Source: Bacteroidales bacterium
GTDB lineage: Bacteria > Bacteroidota > Bacteroidia > Bacteroidales > UBA932
Direction: 5' to 3'
NCBI GenBank assembly: GCA_012798805.1
Contig: JAAZMM010000004.1
Location: forward strand, 25,045-89,044
Length of the DNA: 64,000 nucleotides
Made by a program: the position numbers and the translations under genes
Part shown: positions 19,796-29,909 of the stretch, one piece after another
Layout: the number at the start of each line of letters is the position of its first letter
How positions within the stretch are numbered: position 1 is the stretch's first letter
Notes under the pieces: generated by a model
Told to the model about the DNA's origin: nothing
Databases searched by the model: none
Seen by the model: the letters and a program-made list of their open reading frames with translations, nothing else

Positions 19796-20866
19796 ATGAC
19801 ACCCTTTACAGATAAAACGCTCCTAATTACCGGAGGCACCGGATCATTTGGAAATGCAGTCTTAAGGCGCTTTCTGGATACAGATATTAAAGAGATTCGT
19901 ATTTTTAGTAGAGATGAAAAAAAACAAGATGATATGCGTCATCGATTGCAAAATCCGAAAGTTAAGTTCTATATCGGAGATGTACGAGATAAGCGAAGTG
20001 TAGATAATGTAATGAACGGAGTGGATTATGTCTTTCAAGCGGCAGCACTAAAGCAAGTACCATCGTGTGAGTTTTTTCCTATGCAGGCAGTGCGTACAAA
20101 TGTATTGGGCACGGAAAACGTGTTGGATTCCGCCATTCAACATGGTGTGAATAATGTGATTGTGCTGAGCACTGATAAGGCCGCATATCCCATAAATGCG
20201 ATGGGTGTTTCCAAGGCGATGATGGAAAAGGTAGCTATTGCGAAGGGACGAGAGTTGGGCGACGATGCTCGCACTAAGATATGTTGCACGCGTTATGGAA
20301 ATGTCATGGCTTCCCGTGGATCCGTTATCCCTCTTTGGGTGGAGCAAATAGTACAAGGCAATCCCATTACCATTACCAACCCTGACATGACTCGGTTTAT
20401 GATGACTCTTGATGATGCTGTTGATTTGGTTGTTTACGCTTTTACACATGGTCATAATGGTGATATGTTCGTTCAAAAAGCACCCGCTGCAACACTATCA
20501 ACTCTTGCTCACGCACTCAGATCGGTTTATGCAAAAGTTGATCCCAAGTTTGGTGAAACGGAGATTAAAATTATAGGATCTCGTCATGGTGAGAAACTCT
20601 ATGAAACTCTTGTTACCAGTGAAGAAATGGCACAAGCTGTTGATTTGGGTGATTACTATCGCATTCCATGTGATGCGCGTGATCTTAATTATGACAAATC
20701 ATATTTTGAGGGTCCTATGTCCAAATTGGTTGAACCATATAATAGCCACAACACTCGTAGGTTAGACGTGGAAGGGATGATGGCGCTCCTTCTCAAACTT
20801 CGTTTTATTAAAGAGGATCTTGGTCTTATTCCCAGAACTCAATCAGAGACAATTCGTTCTGAATAA
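19796..20866 (+). CDS. UDP-GlcNAc 4,6-dehydratase-like, FnlA/CapE family
   Basis: LLITGGTGSFGNAVLRRF, IRIFSRDEKKQDDMR, AALKQVPSCEFFPMQAVRTNVLGTENVL; short-chain dehydrogenase of the polysaccharide biosynthesis CapD/FnlA family. Confidence 0.87.
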   Translation: MTPFTDKTLLITGGTGSFGNAVLRRFLDTDIKEIRIFSRDEKKQDDMRHRLQNPKVKFYIGDVRDKRSVDNVMNGVDYVFQAAALKQVPSCEFFPMQAVRTNVLGTENVLDSAIQHGVNNVIVLSTDKAAYPINAMGVSKAMMEKVAIAKGRELGDDARTKICCTRYGNVMASRGSVIPLWVEQIVQGNPITITNPDMTRFMMTLDDAVDLVVYAFTHGHNGDMFVQKAPAATLSTLAHALRSVYAKVDPKFGETEIKIIGSRHGEKLYETLVTSEEMAQAVDLGDYYRIPCDARDLNYDKSYFEGPMSKLVEPYNSHNTRRLDVEGMMALLLKLRFIKEDLGLIPRTQSETIRSE

Positions 20867-22167
20867 TGTCAGTAAAGGAGATACTTTCCAGATTTAAAAA
20901 GCAATATAAGGATAATCTTCAGGCGAAGCAGGCTTTGCGTCTGTTGATATGGAATTTTATTGCACTTCCGCTCAGCTTCGTAACCAATATTGTTATTACG
21001 AGATATATGGGAGCGGAGCAATATGGCAATTATCTATATATTCAGCGTGTACTGGAATTTGCATTTATAATTCTAAATTTTGGTCTATTTCGCTCTATCA
21101 ATCGGGCAGTATTGCTTGCTGATACGGAAGAGAAACGACGAGAATATTATGGTATAGGATTGTTGTACCTAGGTGCGATTTATATATTGGCCGTTATCTC
21201 CTTAGTATTGGCCGCTTTCGTAATGCCCAATTTTTCTGAGAAAGGTATTACTGAAATATCTTTGTGCATAATCCCTTTTTGTTTCATCTATTATTTCAAT
21301 CATCTCTATGAACAGATATTACCGGCAAATAACCGCATCGACTTGTTGATCATTGCACGTTATTATCCCAGAATTGCGTTTTTCGTCTGTTCCGGTGTGA
21401 TATATTGGTTGTTCAAAGATAACGATACTCTGAATCCGGTTATTGTGGTATGGTCGTTTTTTCTTACCACTCAGTTGGTTATCTATCTTTATGTGATGTT
21501 CAGGCTTAAGCCCAAATTTTCTCATGTAAGGAAGAGGTTGCGTGCAGCGTTTAGGTATAATAAAGAGTATGGTATCCACGTCTATTTTGGTGATCTTTTC
21601 TCTACTGCATTTGCAGCATTGATGCCTCTTTTAATCAGCCGGTTCAGTGCTGACAATGTTGATGTTGGATTTTATTCCCTCTCACTTATGCTCTCTTCCC
21701 CTTTATCCTATATTCCTGTTGTGATTGCAACTTCTCACTATGCCAAATTTGCGACCTACAAAGTTATACCCAAAAAACTATTTTTAGTTACAGGGGCTTT
21801 TTCCCTTTTTGGATTGATTTGTTTATGGATTATCGTGGGGCCATTTGTAAATATCTTTTATACACCCGACTTTAAACCGGTGATTTTTCTTACCTTTATT
21901 ACAAGCGTTGGTACATTGTTGTATAGTATATCGGATTTTATTTCACGGTACCTTGCCTCACAGGGCGATGGAAAATCGTTGCGCAACAGTTCTTGGATTG
22001 TGGGTTTCACGACCTTGTTTTTGAGTTTGATTTTGATTCCTAAATATAAAGCAATAGGTGCCTCTATTACTCATGTGGTGGCCGGTATTGTTTACATTGG
22101 AACTATCATTTTCTATTACTTTAAACGGGTGAAATTCAATAAAACTAATGCAAGTAAAAATATTTAG
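20866..22167 (+). CDS. wzx: Wzx-like oligosaccharide flippase
   Basis: 433 aa polytopic; NFIALPLSFVTNIVITRYMGAEQYGNYLY N-terminus of MATE/PST family. Confidence 0.88.
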   Translation: MSVKEILSRFKKQYKDNLQAKQALRLLIWNFIALPLSFVTNIVITRYMGAEQYGNYLYIQRVLEFAFIILNFGLFRSINRAVLLADTEEKRREYYGIGLLYLGAIYILAVISLVLAAFVMPNFSEKGITEISLCIIPFCFIYYFNHLYEQILPANNRIDLLIIARYYPRIAFFVCSGVIYWLFKDNDTLNPVIVVWSFFLTTQLVIYLYVMFRLKPKFSHVRKRLRAAFRYNKEYGIHVYFGDLFSTAFAALMPLLISRFSADNVDVGFYSLSLMLSSPLSYIPVVIATSHYAKFATYKVIPKKLFLVTGAFSLFGLICLWIIVGPFVNIFYTPDFKPVIFLTFITSVGTLLYSISDFISRYLASQGDGKSLRNSSWIVGFTTLFLSLILIPKYKAIGASITHVVAGIVYIGTIIFYYFKRVKFNKTNASKNI

Positions 22168-22362
22168 GCTAAATAACTTGACTTTTGGTTATCTGTAAAG
22201 ATTTTTATTTGTTAATTTATTATTTTACCTTTGAATTTTAGTATATTTTCTAATTTATATATTACATTTAAAGTTGTTGAAGTTCAGCAACATAGTGAGT
22301 AAAAGTGTTGTTTTTTATTAAAATTAAGCAAGTTAAAACTTGCGATAGTAAAGTAATTAGTC

Positions 22363-23484
22363 ATGGTAAACAAGCAAATAAAGTTATTCAACGTTTTTAT
22401 GCCTGAGACTACTATTGCAGCTCTCAACCAGACTCTATACTCCGGCTTTGTTGCAGAAGGACCGAAGGTCAGGGAATTTACTCAGATGGTATCCGATTAT
22501 TTGCAGAACCCTCGGACGATGATGGTCAATAACTGCACTATGGCGCTTCAGATTGCGTGTCATCTTTCTGATGTCCACCCCGGAGATGAAGTGATTACTA
22601 CGCCCTTGACCAGTATCTGCACCAATGTCCCTATTCGTCATCTTAAGGGAAAACCGGTTTGGGCGGATGTGGATCCGACAACAGGTATGTCCGATATCAA
22701 TGACGTGGAGAAACTTATCAACAAGAGGACAAAGGCTATCATGCTTCTCCACAAGGATGGGGATATCGTTGACCTGGATAAATATGTGGATCTTGCCAAG
22801 TCTTACGGTGTCCGTCTTATAGAGGATTGTGCACATACTTATGGTGCCAAGTACAACGATAAGATGATTGGCAATCATGGGGATATTTGCTGTTTCTCTT
22901 TTCAGGCAATCAAGCATTTGACCACCGGAGATGGTGGTTGTATGACTTTTCAGGACGAGGAACTCTACGAGCGCGGTAAAAAACTAAAATGGTTGGGGGT
23001 AGATCGTGATAAGCGTGATGGTAATCCGTGGCTTTCAGATATTACCGAATTGGGTTATAAGGCAAATATGAATGATATAGCCGCCACAATAGGAGTTGAG
23101 GCACAGAAGGTTATTGAACCGATCATTGAAAAATATCATCATAATGGAGAGCTTTTCACAAAGACACTCAAGGATCTGAATATACCGGGAGTTACTCTGA
23201 TCCGTCGTGATCCCAAAGCATATTCCGTTTATTGGACCTATGTGATTATGTCAGAAAAACGAGATGGACTTTGTGCATATCTGGAAGAAAATGGTGTTTT
23301 TGCCGAACAGAATCATCCGAGGAATGACGTATGGACTATCTTCAAGGATTCTCGCAGAGAACTTCCGGGGGTTGATTTTTTTGCTGCCCGGGAACTTTCC
23401 TTGCCTTGTGGATGGTGGGTGGATGATGAGGATATTTATAGAATCTGCGATCTTATTAAGAATTACCAAAAAAAATATAACTAA
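22363..23484 (+). CDS. DegT/DnrJ/EryC1/StrS aminotransferase
   Basis: CTMALQIACHLSDVHPGDEVITTPLTS, FSFQAIKHLTTGDGGCMTF PLP lysine motif. Confidence 0.9.
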   Translation: MVNKQIKLFNVFMPETTIAALNQTLYSGFVAEGPKVREFTQMVSDYLQNPRTMMVNNCTMALQIACHLSDVHPGDEVITTPLTSICTNVPIRHLKGKPVWADVDPTTGMSDINDVEKLINKRTKAIMLLHKDGDIVDLDKYVDLAKSYGVRLIEDCAHTYGAKYNDKMIGNHGDICCFSFQAIKHLTTGDGGCMTFQDEELYERGKKLKWLGVDRDKRDGNPWLSDITELGYKANMNDIAATIGVEAQKVIEPIIEKYHHNGELFTKTLKDLNIPGVTLIRRDPKAYSVYWTYVIMSEKRDGLCAYLEENGVFAEQNHPRNDVWTIFKDSRRELPGVDFFAARELSLPCGWWVDDEDIYRICDLIKNYQKKYN

Positions 23485-23485
23485 A

Positions 23486-23920
23486 TTGGACTGGAAAAAA
23501 CCATTTGATGAGCTGGAACTAGTTTTACACACCGATCCTCGTGGTGCACTTTTCGAGGTGTTGAGGTTTGAAGACTTCAATATTCCCAAGGGCGGTTATG
23601 TTTATACTTTTTCCATCAATCCTCACTACCGTCGGGGAGACCACTATCATTACAAGAAGGAAGAGTGGTTCACTTGTGTCTATGGCACGGCCAAGGTATT
23701 GTTGTCCACCGTGGATGGCAAGCATCACCGTGTTATTGAATTGTCTGCCGACAAACCATCATTAGTGTATGTTCCTGCAGAAACCATTCATGCAGTGGTA
23801 AATCAAGGAGAGGATGTGGCGGTGCTTGTATCGTATGGTACGATTCCACATGTTGATGGTAAAGAGGATAATGATACTTTCTATCAAAAAGCTTGTGCTG
23901 ATTTGGAAATAAATTTGTAG
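23486..23920 (+). CDS. Stand-alone cupin-fold sugar-modifying protein (resembles CapF C-terminal or WxcM/FdtA cupins)
   Basis: DPRGALFEVLRF...RRGDHYHYKKEEWFTCVYGTAKVLL...VYVPAETIHAVVN. TTG 23486 proposed because the ATG at 23264 would overlap the upstream CDS by about 220 bp. Confidence 0.75.
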   Translation: MDWKKPFDELELVLHTDPRGALFEVLRFEDFNIPKGGYVYTFSINPHYRRGDHYHYKKEEWFTCVYGTAKVLLSTVDGKHHRVIELSADKPSLVYVPAETIHAVVNQGEDVAVLVSYGTIPHVDGKEDNDTFYQKACADLEINL

Positions 23921-23924
23921 GAAT

Positions 23925-25160
23925 ATGTATATTCCAATTATTTATACAGGGTCCTTCCCATATGGGAAAGCGTCTGCCAATCGTGTCCTTTCATATGCTG
24001 TGGAAATGGCCAAATGTGGACACGAGGTAGAGGTGATTAGCCTTGTTACTTATGACCAACCTTTTACAGATGAGGAAAGAGAGGATTTGATAAGGCGTTC
24101 TGCAATTACCTATCGAGGGGTAAATGTGCATTATGCTTCGGGAAAGGATTTTTGGCCGAGAGGTGAAGGATATAAGGTAAGGAAGTTATGGTTGTATTTG
24201 AGAGGTATTCTAAGTGCGAGAAGTTTGCTTAACAAAAGAAAAGGAGACTATCTTTCCATTATGATGCTAAGCTCTAGTATTTTCCAGTACTTTTGGTTCT
24301 CTTCCGTTGCCAAAAGAAATAATGCAAAACTGGTTATTGAGCGTGCTGAATTGCCTTCTATTGAGCAGAATAAAAGCAAGTATGAGAAATCATTTCTTGG
24401 GCGCTTGTTAATTTATTTTACAAAAAAAGCTTTCAAAAAGCCGGATGCCTGGATACTGGAGACTCAGCACTTGGTTGACTATTATATTCCGCTCGCAAAG
24501 CCCAATTGTCCCTATCTTGTCGTTCCCATGACAGTGGATATTGCTAAATATTCACTACCGACTAAGATGCTTTCTCCATATTCTCCTTACATAGCCTATT
24601 GTGGCAATATGAGTGAAGCAGATGGTATCTCTATCTTGATAAAGGCTTTTGCCTTGGTTGCAGAGAAATTCCCTTCGTATAAATTGGTTCTGGCCGGAGA
24701 TTCATCAGCGGTTCCTGCCCAGAAACAGTTAGTAACTGAACTGGATCTTAACAACCGTGTCGTTTTTCTGGGCCGGATTTCATCGGAAGCGGTTCCTCAA
24801 TTTCTTACAAATGCATCATTTCTTGCTCTGGCAAGCCCTACTTCCATTAGAAGTACTACAACGATGCCTTGTAAAGTGGGGGAATATTTGTGTACAGCCA
24901 ATCCTGTTATAGTAACGAATCTTGGTGAGATACCTAAATATCTTACTGATGGGGTGTCTGCTTTTCTACCGGAAGCGGATAGTCCTGAAAAATTCGCTAA
25001 AGCATTGGAAAAGGCAATGAATACAGATAGGGACACACTTATATCTATCGGTAGAGAGGGATATAAGGTGGCTGAGGCGAATTTTAATAGTACTGTTCAA
25101 GCAAAACGAATAGTTGATTTTTTAATTGAGTTGGCTGAAAAGCAGAGTTTATTGTTATGA
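23925..25160 (+). CDS. Glycosyltransferase family 4
   Basis: N-terminal TGSFPYGKASANRVLSYAVEMAKCGHEVEV and C-terminal nucleotide-sugar region (PCKVGEYLCTANPVIVTNLGEIP). Confidence 0.87.
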   Translation: MYIPIIYTGSFPYGKASANRVLSYAVEMAKCGHEVEVISLVTYDQPFTDEEREDLIRRSAITYRGVNVHYASGKDFWPRGEGYKVRKLWLYLRGILSARSLLNKRKGDYLSIMMLSSSIFQYFWFSSVAKRNNAKLVIERAELPSIEQNKSKYEKSFLGRLLIYFTKKAFKKPDAWILETQHLVDYYIPLAKPNCPYLVVPMTVDIAKYSLPTKMLSPYSPYIAYCGNMSEADGISILIKAFALVAEKFPSYKLVLAGDSSAVPAQKQLVTELDLNNRVVFLGRISSEAVPQFLTNASFLALASPTSIRSTTTMPCKVGEYLCTANPVIVTNLGEIPKYLTDGVSAFLPEADSPEKFAKALEKAMNTDRDTLISIGREGYKVAEANFNSTVQAKRIVDFLIELAEKQSLLL

Positions 25161-26431
25161 TTCAAAAGGCTAGAACTTGGTTTACAAAGTTAGATGTATT
25201 ATTACTGCTGATTTTTCTGCTTTTTTTGGCGGGATCAACATTCTTTTTGGCATATGATGCTTTTGTAGTAGGTTTATTTTTTATTCTGTTATCAATATTT
25301 CTTTATAGGAAATGTAGTTTTGATGTCGAATTCTTTATTGTATTGGCATTGTGGTGTGTGGTAAACCTTATATCATACCTTGTAAATAACGAGTTGCCGA
25401 TAATCACTTTTCTAGGTTCTGTTTTAAGAATGTGTATCCCATATTTTGTGGTAAAAATCATAGGGGCTTCATTTTTTGAAAAATTATTCCGTTTTTTATA
25501 TATACTTGTCATAATTGCCTCATGTTGCTATATAATAGAGGTAATTGCGCCCTCATTTGTGAATAGTCTTACTCCACATCTGAACTTTTTGTTACGTGGG
25601 AGAAGGCTTGCAAATGGAGATTTTTATATTATTGTTTATAATCATCTTGGTTTGTATAATAAGTATTATGGTATTTTTCCGAGGAATAGCGGTTTTATGT
25701 GGGAACCGGGTGCTTATGCATGGATTCTCAACTTTATGATAATCTACAAGCTTCATAGAGACAATTATGTGCTTGACAGAAAGATTTTACTGCTCATTCT
25801 TGCCCTTATTTTGACATTCTCTACGGCAGGTTATTTAGGTTTGTTTTTCATTGCTATTTTCTATCTTATAAAACGTGGGTCCAGAAGAGCCTTGCTACTA
25901 CTTCCTTTCGTCTTGTTGGTTTTTGTGTATGGGGCTATTAAATTGTTTAATACTGCTGATTTTTTGTCAGAGAAACTAGATAATTATCAGGAACTGGGTA
26001 TGGAGGTAACAGAGGCAACATTTGAAGATGAGTCTTGGATGAGGGTTACTCGTATTGCTATGGGTAGAATCAGTTTAGAGAATTCTTTAGTGCATCCATG
26101 GGGAGATGGTGTCAATTTAAGCTCCTATATTGTAAAAAAATATGGAGAGATATTAGCTCCCAATGCATTGGCATCGTTATTATGTGGTTGGGGATGGTTA
26201 GGTTTTATAGCTTTTATTATTGCTGTATGGAGATTTAATCCCATAGGTCTTAAAAAAGGTTTTGGTCCATTCTTATTTATACCTCTGTTTATTTCACTAT
26301 TTTCAAATCCTTATAGTAGTTGTCAATACTTTATGTATGCGATTTTCTATTATTCAATTATTTGTAAAAATTTTCAAAATAGAAACTATGTTGATATCCA
26401 TATTGGTAGCCGGAGATCTGGTTCCTCATGA
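25157..26431 (+). CDS. wzy: Wzy-like O-antigen polymerase
   Basis: 424 aa, many TM segments; PRNSGFMWEPGAYAWILNFMIIY typical of O-antigen polymerase/ligase proteins; ATGA overlap. Confidence 0.8.
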   Translation: MIQKARTWFTKLDVLLLLIFLLFLAGSTFFLAYDAFVVGLFFILLSIFLYRKCSFDVEFFIVLALWCVVNLISYLVNNELPIITFLGSVLRMCIPYFVVKIIGASFFEKLFRFLYILVIIASCCYIIEVIAPSFVNSLTPHLNFLLRGRRLANGDFYIIVYNHLGLYNKYYGIFPRNSGFMWEPGAYAWILNFMIIYKLHRDNYVLDRKILLLILALILTFSTAGYLGLFFIAIFYLIKRGSRRALLLLPFVLLVFVYGAIKLFNTADFLSEKLDNYQELGMEVTEATFEDESWMRVTRIAMGRISLENSLVHPWGDGVNLSSYIVKKYGEILAPNALASLLCGWGWLGFIAFIIAVWRFNPIGLKKGFGPFLFIPLFISLFSNPYSSCQYFMYAIFYYSIICKNFQNRNYVDIHIGSRRSGSS

Positions 26432-27521
26432 AAGAACAGTACCTCTTTTCGAAGCACATAAGACAGTTTACCTTTTTGGTGATGTCCTGTCGCTCATTCA
26501 AGAATCGGATTTCAGTGTTGTTAATTTTGAGGCCCCTATAGTTCTGGACAAACCAACGCCGATAAAAAAAACGGGGCCCAACCTATATGCATCTTTAGCA
26601 ACAATAGAGGTTGTCAAAGATGCCGGATTTGATCTGTTAACTCTTGCGAACAATCACTTTCGGGATCAAGGGCAAGCAGGAGTGTGTAATACGCTGAGTA
26701 GTGCTGATTCTATTGGGCTGAATTATGTAGGAGGTGGCAAAAATTTGAAGGAAGCTCGCAAAGTGTTCTATCAGCATATTAAAGATAAAATTTTTGCCTT
26801 TATTAATGTTTGCGAACAGGAGTTTTCTATTGCCGAAGATGGGTATGGGGGAAGCAATCCTTATGATTTGATTAATATTCATCACGATATCGTAGAAGCG
26901 AAAAAAAAAGCAGATTATGTTATTATGATCATACATGGTGGCATAGAACATTATCAATTGCCTTCGCCACGGATGAAACGAGAGTATCGATATTTCGTGG
27001 AGCTTGGTGCGGATGTGGTTATCAACCATCATCAGCATTGCTATTCAGGCTATGAGATTTACCGAGACAAGCCAATTTTCTACGGCCTAGGTAATTTTTG
27101 TTTTGATCTAAAAGTACTCCGTAATAATGGCATGTGGGACAAGGGGTGGCTTGTAAAATTAATGTTTGAGGACAATAAAATAGGGTTTACGCTATTTCCT
27201 ATTCTTCAATGTGCAGACTTTCCTAATGTGCAACTTTTGGAAAGAGATGCTTTCTCATCTACTTTAGATAAATTGAACAAAATTATTAGTGATGATAATC
27301 TGTTGGAAGAAGAGTATGATAAATGGGCTACCAAAAAGGCTAAACGAATGATATCACGATTGAATCCTTTTGGCAACAAGTATTTTGACAAGTTGTACAA
27401 ACGAGGGTGGCTTGGAAATCTCCATGGTACCAAACGACTTTATTTTACAAAATGTTTATTGTATTGTGAATCACATCTCGATATCATTAAGCGCATATTA
27501 AAGTTAAAGATTAAGAGCTAA
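26388..27521 (+). CDS. CapA-like (PGA_cap) metallophosphoesterase-fold protein
   Basis: ILVAGDLVPHE, VVNFEAPIV, LLTLANNHFRDQG, IIHGGIEHYQLPSPRMK, VVINHHQHCYSGYEIY. ATG 26388 preferred to the 26262 start inside wzy. Confidence 0.87.
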   Translation: MLISILVAGDLVPHERTVPLFEAHKTVYLFGDVLSLIQESDFSVVNFEAPIVLDKPTPIKKTGPNLYASLATIEVVKDAGFDLLTLANNHFRDQGQAGVCNTLSSADSIGLNYVGGGKNLKEARKVFYQHIKDKIFAFINVCEQEFSIAEDGYGGSNPYDLINIHHDIVEAKKKADYVIMIIHGGIEHYQLPSPRMKREYRYFVELGADVVINHHQHCYSGYEIYRDKPIFYGLGNFCFDLKVLRNNGMWDKGWLVKLMFEDNKIGFTLFPILQCADFPNVQLLERDAFSSTLDKLNKIISDDNLLEEEYDKWATKKAKRMISRLNPFGNKYFDKLYKRGWLGNLHGTKRLYFTKCLLYCESHLDIIKRILKLKIKS

Positions 27522-27528
27522 AATACTT

Positions 27529-28884
27529 ATGAGTTTATCATTATACTTACAAGATTTGGTTCGAGGTACTCGAATCGTAAAAACCAAAAAAGAGTTGGAA
27601 AAATCTGATTTCTGGAGTAGAGAACAACTGGATGAGTACCAATTGAAGAAACTGCAAAAGTTGGTCTCTTTTAGCTACCAGCATGTGCCTTATTATCGCA
27701 AGTTGTTTGATAGTATTGGTTTAAAACCAGATGATATTCGGGAATTGGCAGATATACAAAAGATTCCTATATCGACAAAAGAGATGATACGACAAGGAAA
27801 AGACAATCTCATCGCCGATAATGTGAATATCAATAGCTATAAGATAAAACGTGCAGTAACAGGTGGAACTACCGGCATACCTTTCGCCTTTTATAAGGAC
27901 ACTCAAACAAGGGATTTCTCTTGGGGGGCTTATTATCGTTGGCACGATTGGATGGGGATAAAAAATAGAGATAGCAAAGCAGTGTTGTGGTCTTCTGGAG
28001 CGGTAATTGAACATACTTGGTGGCAAAAATGCAAATCATATGTTCTTGATCGAATGAGTAAGAGTCTACATATAAATGCATATGGACTGAATAAAGAGTC
28101 TTTACCAGACGTTGCTAAGCAGTTGATTAAACATAAGCCCGCTTTAATTCATGGCTATCTTAGTGCCGTTTTGCAAGTAGCAAAATACTTCAAAGAGCAT
28201 AATTTAACATTACCATCCTTAAAAGCTATTTCCAGTACAACAGAGACTCTTCTCCCTATGTATAGACAATATATAGAGGAGACCTTTAATGTAAAAATGT
28301 TTGATCAATATGGCGGCGGAGAATGTAATAGTATGGCTTTTGAGTGTGATGCTCATATAGGGCTCCACGTGACCGAAGAACATTGTTTATTGGAAATTGT
28401 AGATGAATCAGATAGTTATTGTTACGGCAAACCGGGTAGGGTTATCCTGACGGATTTAGATAACTATGCATTTCCATTCATTAGATACGAAAACGGCGAT
28501 AGTGCCATAATGTCTCAGAAACAATGTGATTGTGGCAGACATTCCAAACTTCTTGAATCTATTTCAGGACGCACTGCAGATGTCATCTATATTAAAGATG
28601 ATGTTCCTGTAACTGCCGCTTTCTTTGTGAGTATGTTTATTGAATTACACAGCGACTGGTTCGAGCATTTTACGAGATTTCAGGTTTATCAAAAAAAGAA
28701 AGGAGAGTTGGTGTTTAGACTGGAAAAAGCCAATAAAGATAAAGAATACCCTGAAAGTGGAAGAATAGAACTTCTTAAAAATTTGCAAAAACTGGCCAAT
28801 AAGGTTGAGCTGGAAATTTTAGATAATTTGCCATACGATAAATCAGGGAAGTTTAGATATGTTATTTCAGATGTAAAAGAATAA
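27529..28884 (+). CDS. PaaK/CapK-like adenylate-forming ligase family
   Basis: FSYQHVPYYRKLFDSIGLKPDDI, AVTGGTTGIPFAFYKD, DQYGGGECNSMAFEC motifs. Confidence 0.87.
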   Translation: MSLSLYLQDLVRGTRIVKTKKELEKSDFWSREQLDEYQLKKLQKLVSFSYQHVPYYRKLFDSIGLKPDDIRELADIQKIPISTKEMIRQGKDNLIADNVNINSYKIKRAVTGGTTGIPFAFYKDTQTRDFSWGAYYRWHDWMGIKNRDSKAVLWSSGAVIEHTWWQKCKSYVLDRMSKSLHINAYGLNKESLPDVAKQLIKHKPALIHGYLSAVLQVAKYFKEHNLTLPSLKAISSTTETLLPMYRQYIEETFNVKMFDQYGGGECNSMAFECDAHIGLHVTEEHCLLEIVDESDSYCYGKPGRVILTDLDNYAFPFIRYENGDSAIMSQKQCDCGRHSKLLESISGRTADVIYIKDDVPVTAAFFVSMFIELHSDWFEHFTRFQVYQKKKGELVFRLEKANKDKEYPESGRIELLKNLQKLANKVELEILDNLPYDKSGKFRYVISDVKE

Positions 28885-28890
28885 TCAATA

Positions 28891-29904
28891 ATGAAAATAC
28901 TAATAACAGGTGGTGCAGGATTTATAGGAAGTAATCTTTGCGAATATTTTGTACACAAAGGTTACACGGTTGTTTGTTTAGATAATCTTTCTACGGGCTT
29001 TAAGCACAATATAGAACAATTGCTAAGTAAGCCCAACTTCACTTTTGTGGATGGAGATATTCGCGACATAGAAGTTTGCAAACAGGTAGTAAAAGGCTGT
29101 GATGCCGTACTTCATCAAGCAGCACTGGGCTCAGTGCCGCGAAGTATCAATAATCCGATAGCTACAAATGCTACTAATATAGATGGTTTCCTAAATATGC
29201 TTGTAGCTACAAGAGATGCCGGTATAAAGAGATTTGTGTATGCTGCCAGTTCTTCAACTTACGGTGATAGCAAAGAGTTACCTAAAATAGAACACAATAT
29301 AGGGCGGCCTCTTTCACCATATGCTATAACAAAATATGTGAACGAACTCTATGCCAATGTATTCTCTGACCTATATGGTTTGGAAACGATAGGACTGCGT
29401 TATTTTAATGTTTTTGGTCGCAGACAAGATCCAAATGGAGCTTATGCAGCGGTTATTCCATTATGGGTAAAAGCCTTTATCAACCATGACTCTCCTATGA
29501 TAAATGGTGATGGCACCTATTCGCGGGACTTTACATATATCGATAATGTGATACAAGCCAATGAACTGGCTATGACTACACCCAAAGAGATTATTGTAAA
29601 ACAATCCGGGTTATATAATATGAATTTACCCCTAAATGCTTCGTTAGACCTGGTTTTTAATATAGCTTATGGGGGCAACACTACCTTATTACAACTTTTT
29701 GATTGCCTTAGGACAAACTTGTCAAAGTTTGACCCCGAAATAGCCTCTATACAGCCTGTTTTTAGAGAGGTTAGGAAAGGAGATATACCACATTCACAAG
29801 CATCTATTGAGAAAGCAAAGAGAATTTTGGGATATAATCCGCACTACAGTGCTTTAGAAGGGTTTGAACAGGCCTGTGAATGGTATTGGAATAATTTGAA
29901 ATAA
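28891..29904 (+). CDS. NAD-dependent SDR epimerase, WbpP-like UDP-GlcNAc 4-epimerase
   Basis: ILITGGAGFIGSNLCEYF, HQAALGSVPRSINNP, SSSTYG, YAITKYVNE (YxxxK). Confidence 0.85.
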   Translation: MKILITGGAGFIGSNLCEYFVHKGYTVVCLDNLSTGFKHNIEQLLSKPNFTFVDGDIRDIEVCKQVVKGCDAVLHQAALGSVPRSINNPIATNATNIDGFLNMLVATRDAGIKRFVYAASSSTYGDSKELPKIEHNIGRPLSPYAITKYVNELYANVFSDLYGLETIGLRYFNVFGRRQDPNGAYAAVIPLWVKAFINHDSPMINGDGTYSRDFTYIDNVIQANELAMTTPKEIIVKQSGLYNMNLPLNASLDLVFNIAYGGNTTLLQLFDCLRTNLSKFDPEIASIQPVFREVRKGDIPHSQASIEKAKRILGYNPHYSALEGFEQACEWYWNNLK

Positions 29905-29909
29905 TAAAG

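Noticed and set aside
22328-22343. Palindrome-like GCAAGTT-AA-AACTTGC before the aminotransferase
   Set aside because: Short, AT-rich region with no T tract or supporting signal; could be chance.
23264-23485. N-terminal extension of the cupin ORF from ATG 23264
   Set aside because: Overlaps the aminotransferase by about 220 bp and reads as out-of-frame aminotransferase sequence; TTG 23486 is more plausible.
26262-26387. Upstream start for the CapA-like gene inside wzy
   Set aside because: Extension is the shadow of wzy; the CapA domain starts at MLISILVAGD (26388).
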